A DNA stretch of 64,000 bases from Perognathus longimembris pacificus (GCF_023159225.1 NC_063180.1:11343297-11407296); one strand, 5' to 3'. Counted from the stretch's first letter, positions 1-11,344 are shown. Made by a program: numbers and translations. The notes: a model not told the origin generated them from the letters alone.

Positions 1-1225
1 AGTTACCTTGTCACTGTTGCAGTTATCAGAATGAACACCATAGGACTGTAGTTTGTGTACTTAAATAACTCTAATGTACTATCCTAATGCTCCATCATCA
101 TGAATGTGTGTCACCTCCCTCCATCTAATGAAGCAGGAATCCTGTCATCTGATACCATTGCATGAAGAAGGATGGCTACAGTACAATGAGATATTTTATG
201 AGAAAGGACACATTTATGTAACTTTCTATGCAGCATATCATCACCATTTTTCTAGTGTGTTAACCGTTGTTCTCCATCTCTTACCATGCCTAATTTATAA
301 CTTAAACTTGGCACCAGTATGTCTATAAGGATATACATTGTGTGTGCATGTGTGTGTGTAGTATGCATTGGTTTATCTGTGTATGCGCACATTAAAGTGC
401 CATCTTGTCCAGTAGGTGTCCATTGGGGGTCTTGTCATGAGCTCACCAATGGCAAAGGATACAGCAGTAGCCCCCTAGCTTTCTGGAATCAGGAGCAGAT
501 TGACTATTTAATGGTATTGGCTAGATAGTTGACTGCAGAGCACTGCTGTGACTATTTTCAGCTTACACGTCTAACAAGATGTTGTTCTCAGTACTCAACA
601 GCACACAAGGTATGATGCCAGACAACACAATGCACAGGCAGGTGGGCTGAACACGTGTGCCCGAAGAAGAGAGAAAAACTAAACTGAGCTGCCGGATAAA
701 TGAGGGCAGAATGAACCCTTTCCCAGAGCCAAGTGTAACTAGCAACTGTTTTCTTGTTAATTTTGCCTTTTGAGTACCTTATTCTTAAAAAACAATTTCA
801 AATAAATTGGCATGGCATCCAAGGAAAACAAAATAGAGATCAGAATTAAAACTTTCTTTTTACTTCTCTCAGCTTTACTACACATATGTAAACACACTTG
901 GGGAGAGAGAAAACTTTTGCAATATAACAGAGGAGGACCCTTTCATCAAACTAGAAGAAATTACTGCTAGACTATTGATATTGGGATCCAAATATGGGAA
1001 GATGCTCAAAACTGGTATTTATCTCCTCCAACATAGTATGGGAAAGATGATTCAATGATATTTGTGGTGAGTGCTGCTAAGGTCTGGAAGTGTGAAAGTG
1101 CAAGGGAAGAATAGAGAGAGCAATCCAGTACTCAGGTAAAATCACAGTGCAGAATAAGAGCATGGAACACTGAAGATTATGCCATTCCTCTTTTTTTTGG
1201 AGGTAGGCAGGTTTGTGGGGTTTGT
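1..1225. other. Unique sequence, no gene recognised
   Basis: AT-rich non-repetitive sequence with only short chance ORFs (largest about 74 codons) that lack recognisable domains. I see no convincing exon, RNA gene or recent mobile element here. Confidence 0.5.
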
Positions 1226-1473
1226 TTTTTTTTGTAGCTGTGGGGCTTAAACTCGGGGCCTAGGTGCTGTTACTGAGCTCTTTTGCTCAAAGCTAGTCTT
1301 CTAGCATTCCACCATTTTGAGCCAGTGATCCACATATGGTTTTGGAGTGGTTAATTGGAGATAAGATTATCACAGGGACTTTTCTACCCTGGCTACCTGG
1401 GAATCACAATCCCCAGATATCAGCCTCCTGATTTGCTAGGATTATAGGTTTGAGCTGACACAACACCTGGCTT
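1226..1473 (-). mobile_element. Degenerate 7SL(B1-like)/Geo dimeric SINE
   Basis: On the minus strand the order is a 7SL/Alu-like left half (reverse of 'taatcctagc', with 'cctcctga' near 1424-1431) and then a Geo-type right half (ending near 'ggggcttaaactcggggcc' at 1242-1260 as read on the plus strand). The T-rich left edge at 1221-1234 would be the A tail. It is diverged from the better copy at 43080-43330, so it is an old insertion. Clear target duplications are not visible. Confidence 0.65.
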
Positions 1474-1801
1474 CATACACCAGTTCTAATGCCCTTAATC
1501 TTGGTTCTCAGCTCAAGGAAGTAAGTGGTTGGCTGTAGTCATAACACCATATCACTAGATGTTGTTGTGAGAGTTTCAGCCTCGTGACTATAAACTCTAA
1601 AAAATGCTCCTTAGCTGGATAACAAGAGGATTTTGGAAACTGTATTTGAGGCAACAAGCATGAACTGAAGTTATAGTTTTCTCCAAGGGAAGTAAAATCT
1701 CTACAACTTGGGGGTTATCCTCAAAGAGCTGTGTCAGAATAGGCCAGAAATGAAACAGAATAATTAGAACATTGATCCTCCTGCTGCTTAATGGGTGATT
1801 G

Positions 1802-1803
<2 letters not shown>

Positions 1804-1834
<31 letters not shown>
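1804..1834. repeat. (CA)n microsatellite
   Basis: About 15 uninterrupted AC units. It creates a spurious Cys-Val ORF on the minus strand. Confidence 0.97.
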
Positions 1835-1836
<2 letters not shown>

Positions 1837-1902
1837 TATTTATGTGCATGTTGTGTGAAAACACATATATTTTATACAAATACATATGTATATATACATG
1901 GG

Positions 1903-1988
1903 TTGTCACTGTGTTGCAAAGACTGGTTGTGAACTTGCCAGCCTACTGAGTACTAGGATTATAGGCATGTTACTTTACTCTGGGCTCT
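1903..1988 (-). mobile_element. Partial B1-like (7SL-derived) SINE monomer
   Basis: The stretch with 'gccagcctactgagtactag' followed by 'gattataggcatgtta' is the reverse complement of the conserved 7SL-derived segment (cctataatcctagtactcagtaggctgg). Only the left-monomer end is recognisable and the Geo half is absent. Confidence 0.55.
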
Positions 1989-2081
1989 CTTTTCTTCTTT
2001 TAAGTAATGTGAATATTTAACAACTATACGGACAAACAAACACTAACACAAAACATGATACTCAAGAAATAATAATCAGGC

Positions 2082-2309
2082 CAGACGTAGGTGGCTTACA
2101 TCTATAATCCTAGCTATTTAGGAAGCTGAGACCTGAGGATCACAGTTCAAAGGTAGCACTGGCAGGAAAGTCTGTTAGCCTCTTATCTCCAATTATCCAC
2201 CAGAAAACCAGAAGTGGCTCTGTGGCTCAAACTGGTAGAACTCTAGTCTTGAATTGAATTGCTCAGGGACAGCATATATATTTCAAGACCCCTGACCCAC
2301 CAAAATAAT
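2082..2309 (+). mobile_element. 7SL(B1-like)/Geo dimeric SINE
   Basis: The left part reads 'tctataatcctagctattta' and 'ggaagctgagacctgaggat', a 7SL/Alu-like core. The right part 'cagaagtggctctgtggctc' and onward is the Geo monomer also found in IDL-Geo. The linker 'cttatctccaattatccacc' is shared with the copy at 10263. Flanks 'aataataatcagg' (about 2069-2081) and 'aataaaaatcagg' (about 2308-2320) look like a target duplication with one change. Confidence 0.8.
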
Positions 2310-2489
2310 AAAAATCAGGAGGAAACAATTATTGAGCAAAATTTGAGGGCCAGCAGAAATTACACTATGATAAGTAAATAACCCATTGTATTATTTACTA
2401 AGGAGTCTTTATAGTTTGCCAGGTATTAAACACTTAGAGATATAGAGGTAAAAAGCTAAAAGTCACAAAGACCAAAGTTCACAATGTAG

Positions 2490-2815
2490 TTTAGCAGATA
2501 GTAATTGCATGGGTCTGCCCATAAATGCCCACAGGAGAGGCTGGGTCCAAGTTCCTGACTCTAAGAGATGAGGCCAAAAGAGGGTTCAGGTTATGGGAGG
2601 CCCCCAAAGAGGTTTGTATAATCCATGGCTTTGCCTGCTTAATTCTCAATCTCATGAGTACTGAGTATGAAATTTGTCCTCTATAAACCCCTGAAAACAT
2701 GATGCCAAGAAATCATGGTCTAAATCCTCCAGAACTGTGAGCAAAAACATGCTTGTACTCTTTTTTAAATGGTTACCCCAGGTATAATAGTAGTGGAAAG
2801 CATACTAACACCGGA
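2490..2815 (+). mobile_element. Possible ERVL-MaLR-type solo LTR remnant
   Basis: The 3' part contains 'ctccagaactgtgagcaaaa' and ends 'agcatactaacacc'. This resembles the conserved 3' end of mammalian MaLR LTRs, which have a 'ccagaactgtgag' motif, a polyadenylation region and a terminal actaaca-type end. No internal region, partner LTR or clean target duplication is visible. The assignment rests on motif memory only and could be wrong. Confidence 0.45.
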
Positions 2816-2911
2816 GACATACTAAGAAGAAACTGTTATAATAGCAAGAAAAGCAAAACAAGAGAGAAAGACAGAAAAGGGAGGGGAAGAGAGAGGAGGT
2901 GAGGAGAGAAC

Positions 2912-3155
2912 AGGCTTTTTGCTTACACCTGTATCAGGGGTAGAACTTGGAGCCTTTGGCTCCAGCTCAGCTTTTGCTTTCATGGTTGGTGCTCTATTAC
3001 TGGAGGCACAGAGCTCTAGGTCTAGGTTTTGGCTGGTGTTGATTAGGGATAAAGATCTGGAAGATTTTTCTCCTTGGTCTGAGTTTGAAACATGATCCTC
3101 AATCTCAGCCACCTGAATTGCTAAGATTATAGACATGAGCCACTATTGTCTGATC
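2912..3155 (-). mobile_element. Degenerate 7SL(B1-like)/Geo dimeric SINE
   Basis: Minus-strand element. The plus strand shows the reversed Geo half first ('cttggagcctttggctccag') and then the reversed 7SL half with 'ctcagccacctgaattgcta' and 'agattatagacatgagccac'. It is more diverged than the IDL-Geo copies and has no obvious target duplication. Confidence 0.6.
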
Positions 3156-5089
3156 AATGGAGACCTTTTATATTTTACTCCCTGAGCAACCTATATGTTA
3201 GTTTATATTTTCTCTATCATCATTAAATAATCACTGAATGAAATTCAGAATGGATTAAGGATAGTATTTATTTCAGGTGCTCTTACCTGTATAGTGAAAC
3301 CTACTATTAAGGTTAAGTAGGGAACATTTAGTATTTCCTTTGTCACTCTCTACTCCTGCATTTGTTGTGATGTGGTCTCTCATGAGCAAAAGAATATTGG
3401 ATCCAACTCATCATCAGGGTAAGGCAAAACAGTATTTCTTCTGAATAAGCCAATTTACAACTCTGCAACCAGGAAGAATAAAAATAGACAGTTCTTAGAA
3501 ATGTTGATGGACCCCACTCTAACTGGTAATTTTGGTAGATTAGAACCTGTGAGCCCTTGGGGGAAATATCAGTGCAGATCAACTTGATGCAATCATTACC
3601 AGAATGGAAGCAACCCTCCATCCTCAACATAATGGGTCACAAACTGGCAGCCAGCCTGAGCTTGAGAGGAAGGACGCCAGCCCTATCGTCCTTCCCGTTA
3701 GCTGTTGGGATAGTTTTCAGCTCTTCAGCATTTTCTCTTCCTGGCCAGCTTTTCCCAAGATAAATCTGAGCTAGCACCATATGTTTCAAAAACACAAAAC
3801 AGCTTCTGAATTATTACAGCATGGTGTACCTTGCCCAGGGAACTCAAGCTGTTTATACACTGTAATCATAGTGCCAAGCAGAATTGGAGAGAAGAATGAC
3901 CCTGATTTCAAATCCCGTTGTCAGACAACACATGTCCAAAAAGGCAGGACTCTTTATTCATTCTCTGAAGATGAGAACAAGATGTCTTTAGGTATTTTGG
4001 AATCATAATCCTGGCTCAATGTCAGATATTGAGCTCATAATCCTTGTCTAGTATGGGAAGATCAGTATATTTCTTTAAGAACATGTATGTTTGTTTGTGT
4101 GTGTATTACTTCTAAAATTACAGAGTAATTATATTTATTAAGGATTATACTAAATGTTAGATGATATAAAATATATAATAATATAACTACATAATCTAAC
4201 CTAACCTAACATAATATTAATTGGGTGGTTGGCACGTAGACTTATAGCCAGATTAAATGGAGATATTACTAAAAACAAAACCACTGAAATCATGTACATA
4301 CATATTTATGGAATTTTTGCCAGGTATGAAAGACTGACAAGTGGACAGTACCCATTCCACATACCATGCTAAGGTATACAACATAATAGAGACTTTCATC
4401 CTAACAAAGATGCTCTTCTTTAACAAACTAGAACCAGGCTCTTCTCACCTCAGCTGTGAAATAGCCCTTAACCTTGGCCTACAAAATCTACAGATTCTCA
4501 ACACATACTGTCCACACACCGACTTCCCACATTAAGAAGATTAAGCAAACATTAATATATTTGAGTCAAGCAAGTTCACATCCTGAGAATGGCTGCTGAT
4601 GTGCTTCATTGCTTTCAGTGCCTTCCTGTGGGAGTTGAAGAACACCAGAATTTACAGTTGACTAAGTACTGATTCATGGCCTGAACTAGTCCACTAGTCA
4701 TTCTTTCTTAGAGCATTTGCTAAGAAAGACTTGCATTTATGAATCTTCTTTCTCTTCGAGGTTCATATGTATCTCATTAAACTCAATAGTCTCTGAAGTT
4801 CTGGAAAGCCATTCCTTAAAAATTTCTTAAAAGTCATTCTGCAAAGATAGGGTGACTCCAAACTCCATGAGTGACTAGAACTCTAATAACTCTAATAGCC
4901 AGCTAACAGACAAAGACACTACCATCCTAATCCTACTTATACATCTTACTTTTCAATGTTCTCTCAGAAAGAGCACCTGCAAGCCCTGCTTCCCCAACTC
5001 ACTTCACTGCTCCCCCAATCTCCTTCTAGAACATGCTCTCACTTCTACATAAATTGAAGTTCAGTTCAGTTGACACTAGATGCTGCCCT
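3156..5089. other. Unique sequence, no gene recognised
   Basis: ORFs up to about 95 codons occur near 3343-4008 and 4341-4535. None shows a recognisable domain, consistent splice signals or a codon pattern I trust. I see no mobile element with clear boundaries. A few plus-strand stretches near 4140-4210 are simple AT-rich. Confidence 0.5.
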
Positions 5090-5100
5090 CCTGAAACAAT

Positions 5101-5321
5101 ATCTTTTTCGGGGGGGGGGGGTGGGGAGGGAGCAGTTCTGGAGCTTGGACTCAGGGCCTGAGAACTGTCCCTGGCTTCTTTTTGCTCAAGGCTAGCACTC
5201 TGACACTTGAGCCACAGCGCCACTTCTGGCCATTTTCTATATATGTGGTGCTGTGGAATGGAACCCAGGGCTTCGTGTATAAGAGGCAAGCACTCTTACC
5301 AGTAGGCCATATTCCCAGCCC
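5101..5321 (-). mobile_element. IDL-Geo SINE
   Basis: Dimeric tRNA-derived SINE. On the minus strand it runs from an ID-like monomer (reverse of 'ggccatattcccagcc') through the Geo monomer to an A-rich tail that has become a G/A-rich run (plus strand 5101-5132). Target duplication 'cctgaaacaat' is found at 5090-5100 and 5322-5332. A short minus ORF here is a SINE artefact. Confidence 0.93.
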
Positions 5322-5332
5322 CCTGAAACAAT

Positions 5333-6225
5333 TTCTGAATGATTAAAATCTGGCCTTACCACTGCAACTAATATCTAACTTTGTCATTGGTAATTCGTAA
5401 GGCAAGTATATATCAACTTTAAGGCCATTTCCTATACAATAAGGACAGCTGGTGTTGTAGAGTTGGATTCTGAGCTATATAGGAAAATAATACAGCAAGC
5501 ATTTCATGATAGCTGTTAGAACCAGAGGAAAAATATGATGGTAACATATGTGCTTATTAATTGTCAAATCTGTTCAGTAAATGCTCAGCCTCTGAAATTT
5601 GTGTTTCAGGGATTTATTTTGGCAGTTGAATTTAGAATGTATATAAGGCTAGAATAATGCTGATTATTCAAGAAACAGCATTTTAGAAGACATATCAGAA
5701 AGACCTGGGCCAAGACAGTGTAAGAAAAGTGGAGAGGACAAAGAGAGGATGGAGACCAGGGAGTCTATTGCTGTGGCAATATGTGGCAGGTTGCTGGATG
5801 AAGAGCTGTGACAGGATATGCTAGAGAAGTTTCTAGTCAGCCAGCAGATGGCAGAGGAGAACATAGTTACACAGTTTGGGATATGTTGATCACAAGGTGT
5901 GGACATTTGTCTACCAATTGCCAGATTACATATTCAAGTCTGTAGTACAGGAAGAAGTGTCCTGTGGAAATACATGCAAATTCATCATAATTAAATAGAA
6001 TAAAATAAATGAAAGGTACTCAATAGGGAAATTGATGATGGGGAAGAAGTGAGATGATTTAAACCAAGTAAATGTCAACACATAAGGGAAAAAAAGATAA
6101 AATCCATGGGAAAATGCAGAATTAACAATATTTAAGTTTTGGTTAAAGCAACAAAGTAAGTTGCCACAAAAATCAAGAAGGCATCAAGGCATGTATCTAT
6201 TCATATATCTACCTCTGTACCTAAG
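5333..6225. other. Unique sequence, no gene recognised
   Basis: No repeat family or gene is recognised. An 80-codon minus-strand ORF at 5664-5906 has no recognisable motif and I treat it as chance. Confidence 0.5.
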
Positions 6226-6330
6226 TTTCTTCCTTCCTTCCTTCCTTCCTTCCTTCCTTCCTTCCTTCCTTCCTTCCTTCCTTCCTTCCTTCTTTCCTTC
6301 CTTTCTTTTTTCTTTCTTTCTTTCTTTTTT

Positions 6331-6397
<67 letters not shown>

Positions 6398-6500
6398 CTT
6401 TCTTTTTCCTTCCCTTCCCTTCCCTTCCCTTCCTTTCCTTTCCTTCCCTCCTTTCCCTTCCCTCCTTCCCTCCCTTCTTTCCTTCTTTCCTTCCTTTATT
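6226..6500. repeat. (TTCC)n/(TTTC)n pyrimidine tetranucleotide tract
   Basis: Roughly 70 bp of TTCC units pass into about 110 bp of TTTC units and then a degenerate CCCTT/CCTTC zone. The strand is pure pyrimidine for most of 270 bp. A 149-codon Leu/Ser/Phe/Pro ORF over it is not a gene. Confidence 0.97.
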
Positions 6501-6639
6501 CTTTTTTGGAGCTAGTGTCTTCGTTGTTCAACTTGTCCACAAACATGCTACTTTCCTACTTCAACATTCTGAGTGGTGGATTAGAGGTGTACCCCACCAC
6601 ACCTGGATAGGTTATGGCACATAACATTTAAAAAGTGTA

Positions 6640-8034
6640 ATTAGTGCTTTCAGTGTTGTTAAAATGGTCTTAACATATAAGGATTTTTTTCTTTATTTCT
6701 ATGTTCAACCTATAGCAGAATATACTGAACATTTATCCCTTGGAATCTGATTTATTTTTCTTAACATGATGATCTCCAGCTCCATTCAATTTTCAACAAA
6801 TGATATATTTCATTCCTTTCAAGGTTGAAAAATTTCAAGATGATCAGCACCTAAGCTAATTCTATTATTTTGCTATTGTTAATAGTTTCAGTATATAAAA
6901 AAAGAATGTGCAGGCATCTCTACTTTGTACTGATCTTCTTTATTGTGGTATTGGCTCAGGATAAAAATTGTTCGGTTTTTAAATTTGGAGGTAGCTTCAT
7001 ACAGATTTCCATAATGGCTACACTAATCTATATTCTACCATCAATGTGTAATAGTGGCTGCTTCTTTGCCAGCTGTTGTTAGTTTTCTTGCTAGTAGCAA
7101 TTCTGAATATAGTGAGATAGAACCTCAGTGTCAGTTTCATTTTCATTTCCTATATGGTTAATTCCACTGAATACATCTTTACATGTTTACTGACCATTTG
7201 TACTTTTTTGAAGCATTTCAATGATCTTTCCTTTCTACTAGCTGGATTGTTTCTTGTTGGTGCTTAATTTTAGTTGTTTATATATTCTAGATATTAATCA
7301 TTTCTAAAATGAATAGGAGTTGAAGATATTCTCCCATTTTGTAGGCTGTGTTTTTACTCTCATAATTGTTTCTTTTGATACATAGAAGCTTTTTAATCAG
7401 ATACAATTCTATTTGCCAAATCTTACTCTCATTTCCTACTTGGAGCCTATTCAGAAAAAGATTGCCTATGCCTGTACATGAAATGTTCACTGTGTTTTTC
7501 ATTTAATACTTCTGAAACTGCACACCTTACATTAAAGTCTTTCATCCATTTTAGACTGACTTTTTAAAGGGCCAGATATACAAGATAACATTATTCATCT
7601 ACCTGTGGATATCTAGTTTACACAACTTATTAAGAAGTCTATTTTCTCCCCATGTTTTCCCCCACCACTTTTTACTGATAATCAGATGACTGTAACTGGG
7701 TGGACTTATTTCTCAGTCTTCTATTCCACTGGCTTTTGGGTTCATTTTTGTGCCAGTACTATGTTTTCTTTGTAAATGTGACAATGTAGTATGATTTCAA
7801 GTCAGATATATTTGATACTACTATTTTCTTTTAAATAACCATTAGGCTTTTCTGGTCTTTTGTACCTTCATATGAATTTAAGTACTGTTTTTTTTTTTCT
7901 ATTTCTGTAAACAATGTCACTGGAATTTTGATGTCGATTATGTAGATTTTGTCGACCATTGTGCACAACACAACCATTTTTGCAGTATTAACTTTTCCAA
8001 TCCATGAATACGGGCGGTCTTTCCAATTTATTAT

Positions 8035-8088
<54 letters not shown>

Positions 8089-8275
8089 CCCCATTTTCAT
8101 GGTAGCCATTTTCCCCCTAACTTACTTAAATTTATTCCTACCAATTTTTTGATGCCATTATGAATGGCCTGTTTTCCTGATATCTTTCTCAGCATGCTTG
8201 TTATTGGTATATAGAAAATGGTACTGATTTTTATACATTGATTTTATATCCTGCTGGGTTTTCCATCAGTCTTTT
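6640..8275 (-). mobile_element. Ancient mammalian LINE-1 ORF2 relic
   Basis: Read on the minus strand this is a heavily decayed L1 ORF2. The plus strand 'cttttccaatccatgaatac' near 7993-8012 is the reverse of the conserved segment encoding the S-W-I-G-R region. The segments around 7560-7830 ('attccactggctttt', 'gtgccagtactatg') match the reversed region encoding W-Y-W. No ORF survives. It is far more diverged than the lineage-specific L1s elsewhere in the window and looks like an L1M-class relic. A (TC)n run at 8041-8084 has grown inside it. Confidence 0.85.
8041..8084. repeat. (CT)n microsatellite
   Basis: 22 CT units inside the ancient L1 relic. It gives paired Leu-Ser and Arg-Glu ORFs on opposite strands that are artefacts. 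Confidence 0.97.
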
Positions 8276-8800
8276 ACTGACTTGTTCATGTGAAGATTGC
8301 AGGGTTCCCAAAGCAAGAACAGCTGAGCCCAACAATTCCTCAGAACATAAGCAACAACTCACTGTATCAGTCAGGTACGATTCAAGGCAGATTAGCCTCA
8401 AAAACTGGAAAAAGAATCATCACTTCTTCAATGGCTGCTGGCATGAGCAGAGTTCTTAACATTCTACTTACCTGTGAGAGCCATGAAACTTTTGGCGGGG
8501 AAATGGACTCAGTATTTTAGCTTAGTATGGACTTCCTATCATATTTGAACAACAGGGACACAGAACATAGATGCTTCTTATTGAGTCTACAGAAGAGTTT
8601 AAAGATTAGAAAACATCCCTCCTCTATCAAGATGGCACAGGAAGCAAAATGATTTTTTTAAATGTCGAGCTTGAGTTTATTTAACATTCTCACTCTTGAA
8701 GCACAGATTCAGAAGACTTCCTGTCTCTACGTGGGAACATGCAGGGGAAAGAGGGTCAGGTTATTGAGATGTACCTGTCAAAAACTATTTTAAAAACTTC
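8276..8800. other. Unique sequence, no gene recognised
   Basis: Overlapping 73- and 76-codon plus-strand ORFs at 8238-8520 partly overlap the end of the old L1 and show no domain. Nothing else is recognised. Confidence 0.45.
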
Positions 8801-8925
8801 ATATTAAGGATTAAGTAGGCATAGTTCTGTGGGTTAATTTCTGGGTCTTCAATTCTGTTCCATTGGTCTTCAGGCCTGTTCTGGTGCCAATACCAAACTG
8901 TTTTTATTACTATAACTTAAAAAAA
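8801..8925 (-). mobile_element. Internal L1 ORF2 fragment, lineage type
   Basis: About 120 bp closely matching the reversed ORF2 segment at 15125-15245 ('attaagtaggcatagttctg', 'cttcaattctgttccattgg'). It lacks both the L1 3' UTR and an adjacent A tail, so it is an internal piece rather than a normal 3'-anchored insertion. Confidence 0.85.
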
Positions 8926-9571
8926 AATCAACAACAACTTCATATTGCCAACAAGATGGTAAGACATTATCAAGCAAAAAAGAGAAGAATAATAAAAACT
9001 TGGAAACTAATGTTAGTAAAAAACAAAACAAAACTATTTTTGCCCTGAAGACATATAATTTCCTACCAGAGGTTTTTAGTAACAAACTCAAAGCCAGATT
9101 CCTCCCAAACTGAGAATTCTAATAGGATACCTTGTTTCTGGTAAGCAGCGGTTCTAAAGTGTTTAACCTCAGGTTAAATCAAGGGAAATGCTGAGCCTGA
9201 GTAGTATTAGTCATGGATTCCATCATCTACCTTAAGTCTAAAATTTTATGCCATAACAAATGTAATCTTTGATAAATGCACATTTCTTAATTCTTACAAT
9301 CATTTTGCAGAAACATTTTGCTGTCAAAATAATAACTAATCCAGGTAACTTTGGACTCAAGAGGATGTTGGGAGGATTAGAACCTGGGGAAAAAGTTCAT
9401 GAACCACAACTCAATCAACAACTGGGGAAATGGTGCATGGCTGTCTTCTCAGGGGGCTGAGACAGAGAATCATTGTTCAAAACCACCTCAGGCAAAAAAC
9501 AAGGCCACAGACTCTATCTTAATTAAAGAATCATGGCACATTATCAATTTTCTGTCATTCTAGGTGCTATT
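8926..9571. other. Mostly unique sequence with a weak SINE-like patch
   Basis: No gene is recognised. Around 9425-9500 the sequence 'ggctgtcttctcagggggct' followed by 'gagacagagaatcattgttc' faintly resembles a 7SL-derived SINE left monomer. It is too eroded to annotate with confidence. Confidence 0.4.
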
Positions 9572-9585
9572 AGGAACATGAAACA

Positions 9586-9734
9586 CAATTCCCCAGCACC
9601 AGATATACAGAAAATGGCCAGAAGTGGCGCTGTGCCTCAAGTGGTAGAGTGCTAACCTTGTGCAAAAAGAAGCCAGAGACAGTGCTCAGGCCCTGAGTCC
9701 AAGCCCCAGGACTGGCCAAAAAAAAAAAAAAAAA
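9586..9734 (+). mobile_element. 5'-truncated IDL-Geo SINE
   Basis: It retains only the last bases of the ID-like half ('aattccccagcacc') plus the whole Geo monomer and a pure A tail (9719-9735). A perfect 14 bp target duplication 'aggaacatgaaaca' lies at 9572-9585 and 9735-9748, so the truncation happened at insertion. Confidence 0.95.
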
Positions 9735-9748
9735 GGAACATGAAACAG

Positions 9749-10164
9749 GTGGTTCACAGTCAAGGCATTCCTGGATAGGAAGGTAAACCCTATCCCAAAA
9801 TTAACCAAGGGAAAAATAATCTGGTGATAGGACAGAATTATAGGATACTTGACTGGCAAGTAAAAGATTCAGGATTAAATCCCAGGTATTATCAAAAGAA
9901 AAAAGAAAAGAAATTGGTAGCTAGTTGTATCTATGCATTAGACTTAGGAGAGGCAGGAAAAGGCAGAAAGGCAAATATACAAACATGAATTTAGTAAAGA
10001 CATCAAATATTGAGATAAACAGGCACCCAACAATCTAACAGCTGTGTTGGCAGTGTTTCGTTAATTAAGGAGCATCTTAAGAGTATAGGGAAATGCAACA
10101 TGTGAACTGGCATGTTTGGAAAACAAAAAAATATAATAGAATTTAAAAGCACACTAAAGTTGGC
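9749..10164. other. Unique sequence, no gene recognised
   Basis: A-rich sequence. I see no ORF or repeat family of note. Confidence 0.45.
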
Positions 10165-10595
10165 TAATAATTTCTTCATATCTTTGAAGATTTCTTAAAA
10201 AGAATCATTTAGATTATAATCCAAAATAACCCATGAATAAAAGCATATTAAAAATAGTAATGCTGGGCTTTAGTGGTTCATACTGGTAATCCTAACTACT
10301 CAGGAGTCTGAGATCTGAGGATCGCACTTCAAAGCCAACTGGGGTAGGAAAATACATGAAACTCTTATCTCCAATTAACCACCAGAAAACCAGAAGTGGT
10401 TCTGTGGCTTAAGTGGCAAAGCCTTAGCCTTGAGCCGAAGAACTCAGGAAAAGCCCCCAAGTCCAGAGTTCAAGTTCCACATCCAATTACATCCACAACA
10501 AAAAAGTAAAAGTGTTTTTTTCATATCTGTGAGGATTCTCAAAAAGAATCATCTAGAATATAATAAAAAAACCTATGAATAAATATACATGAGGG
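10165..10595. repeat. Diverged ~80 bp direct repeat flanking a SINE
   Basis: 10168-10250 and 10518-10592 align along their length. Both have 'ttcatatct.tga.gatt', both have 'aaaaagaatcat', both have the 'cc.atgaataaa' block. The SINE at 10263-10505 lies between them. The flanks are much longer than a normal target duplication. Confidence 0.8.
10263..10505 (+). mobile_element. 7SL(B1-like)/Geo dimeric SINE
   Basis: The left half carries 'ggtaatcctaactactcagg' (7SL core). The linker is 'ctcttatctccaattaacca'. The right half is the Geo monomer beginning 'ccagaagtggttctgtggct' and ending at 'gagttcaagttcc'. A-rich tail about 10490-10510. Confidence 0.82.
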
Positions 10596-10805
10596 AAATT
10601 ATTGACCATGGGTTACATTAAAACAAGAGCTAGAAGACTCCTTGAGTGGCATAACAAATGATGAGGCTACCAATATCCAAAGACATAGTAGCTGAGAATT
10701 TTCTACATAAGTAAGACAATAATCTGTAAATTCAAATAGCACACAAATTCCATGCAGGTTAATTAAAAAGACATTGCAACTAAGTATATTACAATTGGCA
10801 ACACA

Positions 10806-10942
10806 GAAGGAGAGAAAATGGAGAAAGAAGTTGAAAGACAAGAAAGAGGAAGAAGGAAGAGGATGAGGAGGAGGAGGAAGAGGAGGAGGAAGATGGGGAG
10901 AGGGAGGAGGGGGAGTAGGAGGGGGAGGAAGAGGTGGAAGAG
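10806..10942. repeat. Purine-rich (GGA)n-like tract
   Basis: A near-pure A/G plus strand with GAGGA and GGAGG units. It encodes only low-complexity minus-strand Leu-Pro ORFs. Confidence 0.9.
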
Positions 10943-11169
10943 ATGATTATTTTCGCACTGGTAATTCATGCTTATAATACTACCAATACTGTTCAAGACA
11001 GACATTTGAAGATTTTGGTTCTAAATCAGCTGTGTAGGAAAGTTTTTGAGATTCTTTTTTTCCCTTTGCCTTATACAAAAAAAATTAATTTTTACAGTGT
11101 TAGAGGCTGAAGTTCAAGCTCAAAGTGCTAGCAGAAATTTTTTTATGAGGCCTTTGGTAAGTCAAAGAA

Positions 11170-11340
11170 TAAAGGGTTACCTACTGTAACAACAATACTC
11201 ACTGGACACTATATTGGCAATGAACTTTACAACTTGTGGGAGGGTGTGGTGAGGGGAGAGGAAGCAAGAGAAGGAGGGGGTTACACTATTCAACAAGAAT
11301 TGTACTCATTCCCTTATACAACTTCACAATTAAAAAGGAA
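11170..11340 (+). mobile_element. Older L1 3' end (3' UTR fragment)
   Basis: 'aatactcactggacactata', then a G-rich run (11236-11281), 'tgtactcattcccttataca' and 'acttcacaattaaaaa' follow the same order as the end of the L1 3' UTR copies at 45040-45335. It is 5'-truncated to under 200 bp. Confidence 0.65.
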
Positions 11341-11344
11341 AAGT

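Noticed and set aside
6161..6610. 149-codon ORF rich in Phe, Leu, Ser and Pro
   Set aside because: It is a translation of the TTCC/TTTC microsatellite and has no independent support.
10165..10595. Repeat-spacer-repeat arrangement as a CRISPR-like array
   Set aside because: Only two diverged repeats flank a SINE in a mammalian genome. There is no array.
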